Shown: positions 1-7,751 of the stretch, one piece after another | How the letters are laid out: every line of letters begins with the position of its first letter | How positions within the stretch are numbered: position 1 is the stretch's first letter | Assembly: GCA_018673925.1 (NCBI GenBank) | Contig: JABHBL010000088.1 | Span: 66,516 to 130,515, forward strand | Direction of reading: 5' to 3' | DNA from: Fidelibacterota bacterium | Lineage (GTDB): Bacteria; Fidelibacterota; UBA8477; JABMPR01 | DNA: 64,000 nt | The notes under the pieces: generated by a model | Told to the model about the DNA's origin: nothing | The model's input: the letters and a program-made list of their open reading frames with translations, nothing else | Database searches by the model: none | Position numbers and translations under genes: made by a program

Positions 1-12
1 TAGCCCCCAACA

Positions 13-39
13 GCCCTCACCAACATGAGGGCTTTTTTT
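13..39 (+). terminator. Rho-independent terminator of an upstream gene
   Basis: The arms GCCCTCA and TGAGGGC (13-19 and 26-32) form a stem followed directly by seven T. Its core resembles the terminator after the first PilX-like gene (1514-1539), so the gene just left of the window may belong to the same family. That last point is inference. Confidence 0.75.
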
Positions 40-382
40 ATGCTATTAAGTACACCCCTCGTAGGGAATCAATTGGCGCTCACAGAAGGCTCAGGGGCCA
101 CGAGTAGGGTTTCTGATGTGTGTATATGTTTATGGTGTGCACAGCCATGAAATATCGAGCATGAAGCCCACACATTACCCTATAGCATTGTATATAATAT
201 AATTAGCCAAGTCATATATATATTCCATACCTTTCATAGTCAAACATATAGTCTTATAAATCCTACATTATATTAATTATAATTTCTTTTTGTCGCATTT
301 AATATACACATTTTCATACTTGAATATTTATGTGACTATTATAACTACCTGTATTTTCTATTGTTATGACATATATTTATTT

Positions 383-397
383 TGGCATGCGATTTGA
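383..397 (+). promoter_or_regulatory. Sigma-54-like promoter motif, copy 1
   Basis: TGGCATG-CGAT-TTGA resembles the -24/-12 consensus TGGCACG-N4-TTGC but has A instead of C at the -12 element. The same 15-base pattern is found before the second PilX-like gene and before the DUF11 surface cluster. It would place a transcript start near 409, giving a leader of about 80 nt. The promoter role is inferred. Confidence 0.45.
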
Positions 398-450
398 ATG
401 TATGTATGGCAGAATGCGAAACACAACAAAACATATCAGCTCCACTCAAC

Positions 451-468
451 TCCAGGCAAACGCCTGGA
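451..468 (+). promoter_or_regulatory. Leader hairpin before PilX-like gene 1
   Basis: TCCAGGC-AAAC-GCCTGGA forms a perfect 7-bp stem with a 4-nt loop, 22 nt before the start codon and just upstream of the ribosome binding site. Copy 2 (1835-1852) keeps it with one mismatch. It could affect mRNA stability or translation. Confidence 0.4.
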
Positions 469-490
469 ATCCTATTAATGAGGTTTCATC

Positions 491-1477
491 ATGTTAGTAG
501 CCGTACTGATGATATTTGTTGTATTTAGTTTTACTGGTGTAGCCGTTCTTAACGTCTCATATATATCTACTGTTGCTTCCACAGAAACTATTAATAATAT
601 CAAATTACAATATGCCATGGAATCCTCAGTAAACGAATCGTTATGGCGCATGAATAACGGTCCTGACAGCCTTATTAATGTTGAAGCTGATGGTATAACC
701 ACTCTCTTTGATCCTGTACTGAATGTCCTGAGTGTTAAGGTTGACAAATTCCAGATGGAAACTGAAATCCTATTAGACCTTTCTGAAGATACTCACTTTG
801 ATCGTGCCCTGGCTTCTGATGAGACGATTAATACCAATGGCAACGATGTTGATGCTGACGAAGAGAATCAGTCCCGCTTCTTCTCATTCATGCCAGAAGT
901 AGATCTTGACTATTTCACTGACAATGCTGTTGCAATACATACTGAGAACTTTCATAGATGGGATGGCGGCGGCAAGCATGAAGATGATGAAGACTTTGAT
1001 GAAGGTATCCATGTTTTCACTGGCTCTTTTCTTGAGTTCAAAAAAATGCATCTTTATAACCACACCCTAGTATTCACCGGTCGCTATATTCTTTTTTCAG
1101 ATGACAATGAGATATCTGCTCCTGTACCAGTAGATAGCGCAGATGCACTTCCTGCCTTAGTTTTCAGTAATTCAGATAGTTATTTCGAGATTGAAGCCGA
1201 AGGTAAGAACTATGACAAGGAAGACAAAATTAATGGCGCCATCTATACTGCTGGAACCATCATACTGAAGAAGGGCGAGCTCAGCGGACCCATCGTTGGC
1301 AAGACCATCACCATGGAACACGGTGAAGAGTATAACAACCAGATCGATTTCAAAGACACCGAGCATCCAAAACATTATCGCTGGACCAAGGGTTTCAAGA
1401 ATAAAAAGCATTATGACTGGCCAAAACAGATCGGTCGCTGGAAAACTAAGAAGTGGAAGAAAAAGCATCACGCCTAA
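491..1477 (+). CDS. PilX-like pilus-associated protein, copy 1
   Basis: 328 aa. The N-terminus (residues 1-26) is one hydrophobic segment starting MLVAVLMIFVVFSFTG, like the PilX N-terminal domain of minor pilus proteins, but without the usual G/F-x4-E prepilin cleavage site. The next 90 residues are almost identical to the protein at 1875. The middle is Asp/Glu-rich and more variable; it ends in a strongly basic tail rich in Lys, Trp and His. Start chosen at the ATG following ATGAGGT. The gene has its own terminator at 1514-1539. Association with the type IV pilus is inferred from the N-terminus and from the prepilin and pilM-Q genes downstream. An unrelated single-pass surface protein is possible. 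Confidence 0.7.
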   Translation: MLVAVLMIFVVFSFTGVAVLNVSYISTVASTETINNIKLQYAMESSVNESLWRMNNGPDSLINVEADGITTLFDPVLNVLSVKVDKFQMETEILLDLSEDTHFDRALASDETINTNGNDVDADEENQSRFFSFMPEVDLDYFTDNAVAIHTENFHRWDGGGKHEDDEDFDEGIHVFTGSFLEFKKMHLYNHTLVFTGRYILFSDDNEISAPVPVDSADALPALVFSNSDSYFEIEAEGKNYDKEDKINGAIYTAGTIILKKGELSGPIVGKTITMEHGEEYNNQIDFKDTEHPKHYRWTKGFKNKKHYDWPKQIGRWKTKKWKKKHHA

Positions 1478-1513
1478 GCGATACTACAATCCCCTGTAAA
1501 AAGAACATTCAGA

Positions 1514-1539
1514 GCCCTCCTTCAAGGAGGGCTTTTTTT
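1514..1539 (+). terminator. Terminator after PilX-like gene 1
   Basis: GCCCTCCTT and AAGGAGGGC form a near-loopless 8-9 bp stem followed by seven T, 37 nt after the stop codon. Confidence 0.85.
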
Positions 1540-1766
1540 ATACCACAGAACAGCACATATCATTTATCTATCTGTTTATAATGTGATTAACTAAGTCATA
1601 ATTTTATTCATTCTACCAATATCTCAAAATATAGTCCTAAAAACACTACACTAAAATATCATAAATTCATTATAAGTCGTAATAATATTACTAAGTCTAA
1701 ATATGAATAATTATATGACTATTATAAACTACTGTTATTACAGTATATAGCCTGTCTATGTGATTA

Positions 1767-1781
1767 TGGCATGTGATTTGA
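1767..1781 (+). promoter_or_regulatory. Sigma-54-like promoter motif, copy 2
   Basis: TGGCATG-TGAT-TTGA lies at exactly the same distance from the start codon (93 nt from motif end to ATG) as the motif at 383-397. Conservation inside an otherwise drifting AT-rich region supports function. Confidence 0.45.
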
Positions 1782-1834
1782 ATGTATAAATATCAGTATG
1801 CGAAACACAAACAACCATATCAGTTCCACTCAAC

Positions 1835-1852
1835 TCCAGGCAAGCGCCTCGA
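1835..1852 (+). promoter_or_regulatory. Leader hairpin before PilX-like gene 2
   Basis: TCCAGGC-AAGC-GCCTCGA is the counterpart of the hairpin at 451-468, with one C:C mismatch in the stem. Confidence 0.3.
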
Positions 1853-1874
1853 ATCCTATTAATGAGGTTTCACC

Positions 1875-2864
1875 ATGTTAGTAGCTGTCCTAATGATCTT
1901 TGTCGTATTTAGTTTTACTGGCGTAGCCGTTCTTAACGTCTCATATATATCTTCTGTTTCTTCCGCTGAGACCGTAAACAACATCAAATTACAATATGCC
2001 ATGGAATCCTCAGTAAACGAGTCCTTATGGCGCATGAATAACGGTCCTGACAGCCTCATTAATGTTGAAGCTGATGGCATCACCACCCTATTTGATCCAG
2101 TCTTGAACGTCTTAAGTGTTAAGGTTGACAAATTCCAGATGGAAACCGAGATCCTTTTAGACCTTTCTGAAGATACTCACTTTGATCGCGCTCTGGCTTC
2201 TGATGAGACAATTAATACCAATGGTTATGAAACTGACATTGATGATGAGAACCGTAGCCGCTTCTTCACCTTCCTACCAGAAGTAGATCTCGATTATTTT
2301 ACCGATAATGCTGTTGCAATACATACTGAAAGTTTTCATAGATGGGATGGCGGTGGAAAACATAAAGACGATGAAGACTTTGCAGACGGTATCCACGTTT
2401 TTACCGGATCCTTTCTGGAAATCAAAAATATGACCCTAAGTAATCATACCCTGGTATTCACCGGTAGATATATACTTTTCAAGGATAGAAACAATATTGA
2501 TGCTCCTATCCCAGTCGACAGTGCCGATGCTATGCCTGCTCTGGTTTTTACAAACCCTGACAACTTCTTTGAGATTGATGCTGAAGGTAAACACTATGAG
2601 AAGGAAGATGTCATCAATGGTGCAATCTATACTGCTGGAACCATCATATTGAAAAAGGGTCAGCTCAGTGGTCCCGTCGTTGGCAATTCAATTTCATTAC
2701 AGGCTGGCGAAGACTTCCAAAATCATATCGATTTTAAGGATACTGAACATCCTCATCACTACCGCTGGCACAAAGGTTTCAAGGGTAAGAAACATTATGA
2801 TTGGCCCAAGCAGATCGGTCGCTGGAAAACCAAGTCATGGAAGAAAAAGCATCATAAAGCCTAA
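1875..2864 (+). CDS. PilX-like pilus-associated protein, copy 2
   Basis: 329 aa paralogue of the protein at 491. Within the first 116 residues I count four substitutions (T27S, A29S, T31A, I34V), although many third codon positions differ between the genes. That pattern indicates old duplication with purifying selection on the N-terminal domain. The central acidic part and the region around residues 115-130 and 245-300 differ more, and the basic Lys/Trp/His tail is kept. No terminator follows it. The prepilin gene starts 42 nt downstream with its own ribosome binding site, so the two may share a transcript. Function is inferred as for copy 1. Confidence 0.7.
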   Translation: MLVAVLMIFVVFSFTGVAVLNVSYISSVSSAETVNNIKLQYAMESSVNESLWRMNNGPDSLINVEADGITTLFDPVLNVLSVKVDKFQMETEILLDLSEDTHFDRALASDETINTNGYETDIDDENRSRFFTFLPEVDLDYFTDNAVAIHTESFHRWDGGGKHKDDEDFADGIHVFTGSFLEIKNMTLSNHTLVFTGRYILFKDRNNIDAPIPVDSADAMPALVFTNPDNFFEIDAEGKHYEKEDVINGAIYTAGTIILKKGQLSGPVVGNSISLQAGEDFQNHIDFKDTEHPHHYRWHKGFKGKKHYDWPKQIGRWKTKSWKKKHHKA

Positions 2865-2906
2865 TTGTCGCTGAATACTATCAAATATGCCTGAGGAGAT
2901 TGTACA

Positions 2907-3359
2907 ATGACTATAAACATTAAAAAGTTTTTTGCAGCCTTGCCTAGTATAAGAGCCAATGTTTCAGGAATGATTAATGGGTTTTCTATGGTTGAATTAC
3001 TGATTGTCATTGCAGTAACAACTCTTTCAGTTGCCATAACCGTCCCTATTTATTCATCTAATGTTATGAAGGCAAAATTGAGTGAAGCAGATGCCAATTT
3101 AGGTAGCATTCGGACTCAGCTACGCATCTATTATGGTAACAATAATGAATATCCCACAGTAGAATCTGCAGCTTTAGTCGTTGGAGCTACATGGAATGAT
3201 ATCAATACTGGCCAGCTAAACGGTAAATACTTTGACGACTCTTCCTATACTTACGTGAGTGAAGAAGGGACAGAGTTCACGATTACCTGTATCGCAAAGT
3301 CCATGCTCGAATCTGACCGAACCATTGACGAATCAGGAACTCTGACCGGCGGAAACTAA
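2907..3359 (+). CDS. Type IV prepilin-like protein
   Basis: 150 aa. It has the prepilin signature: a basic leader of 25 residues, then GFSMVELLIVIAV with Gly25 before the predicted cleavage, Phe26 as the methylated residue and Glu30 at +5. The hydrophobic N-terminal helix is followed by an amphipathic stretch typical of pilins and pseudopilins (residues 50-80) and a short globular part. GAGGAG lies 8 nt before the ATG. Located between the PilX-like pair and pilM-Q, it is likely a pilin or pseudopilin of the same machine. Whether it is the major subunit cannot be told. The family assignment is firm. Confidence 0.85.
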   Translation: MTINIKKFFAALPSIRANVSGMINGFSMVELLIVIAVTTLSVAITVPIYSSNVMKAKLSEADANLGSIRTQLRIYYGNNNEYPTVESAALVVGATWNDINTGQLNGKYFDDSSYTYVSEEGTEFTITCIAKSMLESDRTIDESGTLTGGN

Positions 3360-3418
3360 GGGTAGAAGAAAATACCTGTTCTCCCAAACCAACTCCGACT
3401 AGCCATTTGGCCCCTTCA

Positions 3419-3447
3419 AATCCCCCTGACTTAAGGGGGATTTTTTT
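3419..3447 (+). terminator. Terminator after the prepilin gene
   Basis: AATCCCCCT and AGGGGGATT flank a short loop and are followed by T7. It separates the pilin block from the pilM operon. Confidence 0.85.
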
Positions 3448-3577
3448 ATTCCCATAATCCTTGGGATCCAGCCTTTTTGAATAGAAACTAGAGCAGGCAT
3501 TTCTATATTCATTAGATGTATGTGAGTCGATATGGAATACAAATTACTTTTAAAATAAAACCAAGCATTTAGGGATC

Positions 3578-4621
3578 GTGGCCAGAGCAAAAAAAATAAG
3601 AATCGGTATCGATATTGGGACCAATGCCATTAAGGTTGCTGCATACTATACCAAGAAGAGTAGCCGCAAACATGCCAAGCTGTTAAAGTACGATTATCTC
3701 GAAGAGGATGTGGTCAAGGATGTCCGGGAGATAAACGAGACGCACATCATGAACGGCATCAAAACGCTCCTGAGTGAATTACCCTACAAACGAGCCGATA
3801 TCAATGTGGGTCTGAGTGCGAAATATCAGAACCTGTTTTTCCTCCAGCTACCACAGATAGCCACACACGAATTAAAGCAGGCGCTTTTTTGGGAACTAGC
3901 TCCCCTACTAGCTGATCCAGCCGATAACTATGATTACGATTTTACCCTCTTGCCACAGTCGCAAAAGAAAAAATTGAACGTCCTGCTTGCCGTTATTAAG
4001 ACCAATCGAATAGAATGGCTCACCAAAGTTTTCAAATCGCTTTCCACTAATATCAAAGTGTTGGAAACCAGCACGCTGCCCACAGTTCAATTATTTCATC
4101 GCATGAACCCAAAAATCACTGAGGCAGTGGGAGTATTACAACTGGGTGGTAGCAATTCTCACTACACAATTATTGATTCGGCTCAACACCCTGAATTTCT
4201 CTATCTTCCTTTTGGTGGCAACAATCTGAATTCCATTATAGCCAAAGCGGCCGACATCCCATTTATTGAAGTTGAGTATTTGCGACGAGGTGTACTGGAA
4301 GTCAGCTCAAATGACGAGCCCATTACGGCCCTGTACATGGAAAACAAGATCGTTGGTCAAAAACTCAAAGAATTATCAATGACGATTCGGAAATTGAACT
4401 TCCGCCATTTCTATAATACTGGACAAAAGGTCGAGAAACTGTATGTAACCGGTGGTTTGCTGAATGATTCCTTCATCAAATCGTTTTTCACCCTATCTGA
4501 AGAGATTATGGAGGTCCCTGCTGAGATATGGGATCCTATGGAGGAATACTATCCGAATACAGAGGTAACAACAGGTAATCAATATCAATTTTCCACTGCC
4601 ATTGGACTTGCATTGAGATAG
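3578..4621 (+). CDS. pilM: Type IV pilus assembly protein PilM
   Basis: 347 aa, GTG start. The N-terminal phosphate-binding loop IRIGIDIGTNAIKVA and the later YVTGG motif are those of actin-like PilM ATPases. PilM is cytoplasmic and binds the PilN N-terminus to link the inner-membrane alignment complex to the pilus motor. It is first gene of a five-gene operon, with the pilN ATG one nucleotide after its stop codon. The ribosome binding site is weak (AGGGA close to the GTG). A nearby ATG that would keep the phosphate loop was not found, so GTG is the best start. Family assignment is strong from motif and gene order. Confidence 0.88.
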   Translation: MARAKKIRIGIDIGTNAIKVAAYYTKKSSRKHAKLLKYDYLEEDVVKDVREINETHIMNGIKTLLSELPYKRADINVGLSAKYQNLFFLQLPQIATHELKQALFWELAPLLADPADNYDYDFTLLPQSQKKKLNVLLAVIKTNRIEWLTKVFKSLSTNIKVLETSTLPTVQLFHRMNPKITEAVGVLQLGGSNSHYTIIDSAQHPEFLYLPFGGNNLNSIIAKAADIPFIEVEYLRRGVLEVSSNDEPITALYMENKIVGQKLKELSMTIRKLNFRHFYNTGQKVEKLYVTGGLLNDSFIKSFFTLSEEIMEVPAEIWDPMEEYYPNTEVTTGNQYQFSTAIGLALR

Positions 4622-4622
4622 T

Positions 4623-5225
4623 ATGGAATTTCAACTAAACTTTCTCAGTTCCACTGCTGACGAACGCGTCAAACGTCATCTAAAGCGTTTCAGCTTTCTG
4701 CTTTATATCATCATATTTGGAGCAACCATCTTTATCCTGGTGAGGACACATGAAAGCCAGGCCTATATGGCACAGGTATTTGAAGGCTTAAACTCTGATA
4801 TTGAAGGAAAAATATCAAGTGTAGAACCCCGCATGTTATTCCTTGAGCGAAAAATCGGGGTCCGTAATCGCTTAAGAAAAGAGTCAGATATTTTCCTTCA
4901 ACCCAAGACCCGGCCCGCAGTTTGGCGTAAAATATTAATTGATATTACCAAAGCACTTCCACCAGACCTTGTCATCACAAAAATTTTCTCAAGAGCAAAG
5001 GTCAAAGCCAACAAAAAGAAGACCGGACCAGATTTAACGATTGAAGGCTATACCTACATCGAGGGAGGTAACCGGGATATCCTTTCTGTGGATAATTTCC
5101 GCGGAAATCTTCTTTTCAGCTTGCCGCTTTCAACTCTCTACTCAGATATTAAAGTTGAGAATAATCGAATTTACAAAGAAGAAGATCGATTGAAATTGGT
5201 ATTCTCTCTGGGATTGTACGAATGA
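4623..5225 (+). CDS. pilN: PilN-like inner-membrane pilus assembly protein
   Basis: 200 aa. A short cytoplasmic N-terminus (MEFQLNFLSS, matching the PilM-binding INLL-type motif loosely) is followed by one membrane helix at about residues 24-41 and a periplasmic coiled-coil plus ferredoxin-like domain. PilN forms heterodimers with PilO in the alignment complex. The gene starts one base after pilM and overlaps pilO by four bases. The sequence itself is poorly conserved, so the call rests on topology and operon position. Confidence 0.8.
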   Translation: MEFQLNFLSSTADERVKRHLKRFSFLLYIIIFGATIFILVRTHESQAYMAQVFEGLNSDIEGKISSVEPRMLFLERKIGVRNRLRKESDIFLQPKTRPAVWRKILIDITKALPPDLVITKIFSRAKVKANKKKTGPDLTIEGYTYIEGGNRDILSVDNFRGNLLFSLPLSTLYSDIKVENNRIYKEEDRLKLVFSLGLYE

Positions 5226-5800
5226 AAAAACAATTCCAATTTTGGCTAGAAGCCATCCAGATGAAATGGCTGGTAACCGCCATAGTAATCTACTTTGCCA
5301 TTACAGGGTCCTCTTTGCAGGTGCTTATTTTACCTGAAAGTCAACGTTACGATGAGGCCGTCCTGAGACAAAACCAGCTTGCTGAAACCTACATTGACCT
5401 CGTAAGTCTTGATATTGAAATGGCCATTGAAAACCTGAACACCCAACTTGCCGTTCTAGATTCTCTTGAAGCTATTTTTACCTCACGACTATTAGGAAGT
5501 ACGCGAGTTAACGCCATTTTTCCAGTTCTGGATAGGTTTTGCACCCAATCCTTGCTCAAGGTTGTAACACTTGAACCCATGAACAAATTCAACAATATTG
5601 GCAAAGAGTATCAAGCCCACCTCATAAGATTGAGCATGATTGGTCGTTTTGGTGATTTCTTGAAGTTCCTGGAGATGATTGAGAGACATAAGGAATGGAT
5701 CCTTATTGATGAAATGGGTATTAAACCCCTTGAACGAAACGATTATGCCCGATATGATTTAACCCTTTCAGTTCTCGTAGCTAAGGAGGGCAAAAAATGA
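5222..5800 (+). CDS. pilO: PilO-like inner-membrane pilus assembly protein
   Basis: 192 aa with a single N-terminal membrane helix (about residues 14-34) and a periplasmic region that starts as coiled coil (residues 40-80). The later part (IRLSMIGRFGDFLKFLEMIE) is a typical PilO core motif. It overlaps pilN by ATGA and the next gene by four bases, indicating translational coupling. Role: periplasmic partner of PilN connecting to PilP and the secretin. Confidence 0.83.
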   Translation: MKKQFQFWLEAIQMKWLVTAIVIYFAITGSSLQVLILPESQRYDEAVLRQNQLAETYIDLVSLDIEMAIENLNTQLAVLDSLEAIFTSRLLGSTRVNAIFPVLDRFCTQSLLKVVTLEPMNKFNNIGKEYQAHLIRLSMIGRFGDFLKFLEMIERHKEWILIDEMGIKPLERNDYARYDLTLSVLVAKEGKK

Positions 5801-6357
5801 AAAATAAAAACACCACCATCCTCATCGCTCTTTTAGCTGTAATTGTTCTTGTCACGGGTGGTCTCTGGGTCACTGGAACATTTGATAAAATTTTCTCAGG
5901 GGAAATATCCGGGAAAATTGGTAATACACTTGCATTGGATCTTGAGACACTCCAAACCACAATAAGAACCGTGTCTTCTAAGAGCGTCGACAATCTTGCT
6001 TTTGTAGAAGCCATTGATACACTCAGTTTAAAAGCTGATCTTTCTAAAATGCGTAATCCATTTGTAAGGGTCTATGTAGCACCACCTCCAAAGCCTAAGG
6101 AGGATAAGCCAGATTCTAGATCCACTAAGAAGAAGACCACGAAGAAACCGGTTAAACGCAAAAAACGTATTGTACGCCCCAAAATTACTATCAATGGTAT
6201 TATCTGGGATAGATCGGCTCCATACGCTATTTTAAACAATGATATTTATGGTGAAGGCGACCAGATACAGGGTTACACTGTACAAACAATACAGGATACA
6301 ATGATCGTATTAGGAAATAGTGATGATATTTTTTCCATTGTTATCGAGAGAGAGTGA
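5797..6357 (+). CDS. pilP: PilP-like protein
   Basis: 186 aa. N-terminal membrane anchor at residues 7-27 without a lipobox, a linker, a Pro/Lys-rich basic segment (residues 88-125), and a C-terminal beta-domain reading ITINGIIWDRSAPYAILNN followed by GDQIQGYTV. That resembles the PilP/GspC homology domain that docks on the secretin N0 domain. The NPF motif near residue 87 before the linker also fits. Operon position between PilO and PilQ agrees. Anchoring by a transmembrane helix rather than lipid is a difference from proteobacterial PilP. Confidence 0.72.
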   Translation: MKNKNTTILIALLAVIVLVTGGLWVTGTFDKIFSGEISGKIGNTLALDLETLQTTIRTVSSKSVDNLAFVEAIDTLSLKADLSKMRNPFVRVYVAPPPKPKEDKPDSRSTKKKTTKKPVKRKKRIVRPKITINGIIWDRSAPYAILNNDIYGEGDQIQGYTVQTIQDTMIVLGNSDDIFSIVIERE

Positions 6358-6358
6358 T

Positions 6359-7669
6359 ATGAGATCAAGTAATAATTTCAATCGGTTAATCCGCTTTATT
6401 TTAATTCTTGTAATTATGTTGACCCCCCTGTTTGCCCTTGCACAGGCCAGTGGAGATAAAATCTCCATTTCTGTGAAGGAAGTAAAATTAGAGAACGTGC
6501 TTCGCATTCTCAGTGAGAAAAGTGGTATGATCTTCATTTCAGACCCTGAAATACGTACCAATAAAATTACTCTGGATTTAAAGGATATCGCCCCACTTGA
6601 AGCACTCTCTATTATGACCGAGCTGTATGATTTAGGATTTCAACAGCTAGGTACCTCTGGAAAATATCTGGTAACGAACAAGGGTGATATCGCGATCCCT
6701 ACGCGGATTGAGTCATATTCATGCCAGTTTTCTGAATCAAAAGACCTGGCAGCAGCTCTTACTCCATTTGTAACACCTGAGATCGGTCAGGTATTCGGTG
6801 ATGTTAGAACCAATACGGTGATTATCCAGGACACTCCCGGTCAGGTCGTTGAGCTCATAAAACTCATAAAGACTCTGGATACACATACTGATCAAGTGCA
6901 CATCAAAAGTGCCATTGTCGAGGTATCAATCACCAATGAGCATAATAGAGGCGTTCAGTGGTTTACCCAGCAGGATGCAGATAATGGAGATGTTAGAAGC
7001 GTCTTTGAAACGAACTTTGGGCTTCGTAATCTGTTTGTTGAGCCACTTACAGACCCAATGCCCGCCGCAACAGCAGGTGGTTTTGGTCTGGGTATTATTG
7101 CAGCAGATATTGATGTGGTCCTTGGTATGCTGTCCACCACAAATGATTTAAATCTCCTCTCTACTCCCCACCTTATGGTGCTTGATAATAAACAGGCCGA
7201 GATAGAGGTTGGAGATCAGATTCCATACCCAAAACTGAATGAATTTGGCATGACCTCATATGAATTCAAAAATGCTACGGTTAAACTCTCAATTTTTGTG
7301 CATGTTAATAATGATTCAACCGTCACAATTAGACTATCACCCCAGGCTAATTTCCAACAAGGTTTGACCCCTGATGGAATCCCAATTATCTCTACCAGAC
7401 GTGCCGTCACAGAAGTTATTGTGAAAAATGGTCAGACTGTCGTTCTGGGAGGTCTAATGCAAGAATCTGATGTGCTCACCGTTTCTAAGATTCCGATCCT
7501 TGGTTCTATCCCCCTCATTGGTGAGCTTTTTAAATCCACCCAAACCAACAAGAAAAAGACGGAACTGCTGGTCATGATTACTCCTCAGATTGTGGATGTC
7601 TATAAGAATGGGATTAATAGAAGAGATCTTGAAAAAATTCCCAAGGAGTTTATTCGATCGATCAAATAG
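6359..7669 (+). CDS. pilQ: Secretin PilQ-like
   Basis: 436 aa from the ATG at 6359, one base after the pilP stop codon and preceded by GAGAGAGAG; the open frame extends 39 nt upstream, but only this start gives a clean signal peptide (residues 1-27, ending FALAQA). An N0/STN-like domain follows (ISISVKEVKLENVLRILSEK). Next come a short N1 domain and the secretin core with LSTPHLMVLDNKQA and IPILGSIPLIGELF, the hallmark of the secretin family. It forms the outer-membrane pore through which the pilus exits. It is much shorter than proteobacterial PilQ (about 700 aa), because AMIN domains are absent. GspD-type function is the alternative; pilM-P context favours PilQ. Confidence 0.87.
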   Translation: MRSSNNFNRLIRFILILVIMLTPLFALAQASGDKISISVKEVKLENVLRILSEKSGMIFISDPEIRTNKITLDLKDIAPLEALSIMTELYDLGFQQLGTSGKYLVTNKGDIAIPTRIESYSCQFSESKDLAAALTPFVTPEIGQVFGDVRTNTVIIQDTPGQVVELIKLIKTLDTHTDQVHIKSAIVEVSITNEHNRGVQWFTQQDADNGDVRSVFETNFGLRNLFVEPLTDPMPAATAGGFGLGIIAADIDVVLGMLSTTNDLNLLSTPHLMVLDNKQAEIEVGDQIPYPKLNEFGMTSYEFKNATVKLSIFVHVNNDSTVTIRLSPQANFQQGLTPDGIPIISTRRAVTEVIVKNGQTVVLGGLMQESDVLTVSKIPILGSIPLIGELFKSTQTNKKKTELLVMITPQIVDVYKNGINRRDLEKIPKEFIRSIK

Positions 7670-7751
7670 TTCAGGGCACCCAAAACTTTAGAACCACTTT
7701 CGCCCTCATTCTTCGATCATTAATATCCAGCTGATAAGGCACTAGGCATCT

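Larger units (their letters stand above)
191..1476 (+). repeat. Tandem duplication, unit 1 (approximate limits)
   Basis: This stretch, holding an AT-rich upstream region, a sigma-54-like motif, a leader hairpin and a PilX-like gene, recurs as unit 2 at about 1571-2863. Coding parts align along their whole length. Upstream parts share blocks such as TGACTATTATAA, GCGAAACACAA, CACTCAACTCCAGGCAA and TCCTATTAATGAGGTTTCA. Limits are approximate because the AT-rich edges are eroded. Confidence 0.85.
1571..2863 (+). repeat. Tandem duplication, unit 2 (approximate limits)
   Basis: Second unit of the duplication described at 191-1476, in direct orientation. The 397-base gap 1478-1874 between the two genes contains the terminator of gene 1 and then the AT-rich upstream region of this unit. 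No further gene is seen there. Confidence 0.85.

Noticed and set aside
1-2900. Tandem units as an insertion sequence or CRISPR
   Set aside because: No transposase, no terminal inverted repeats, and only two long coding repeats, so a simple gene duplication explains them.
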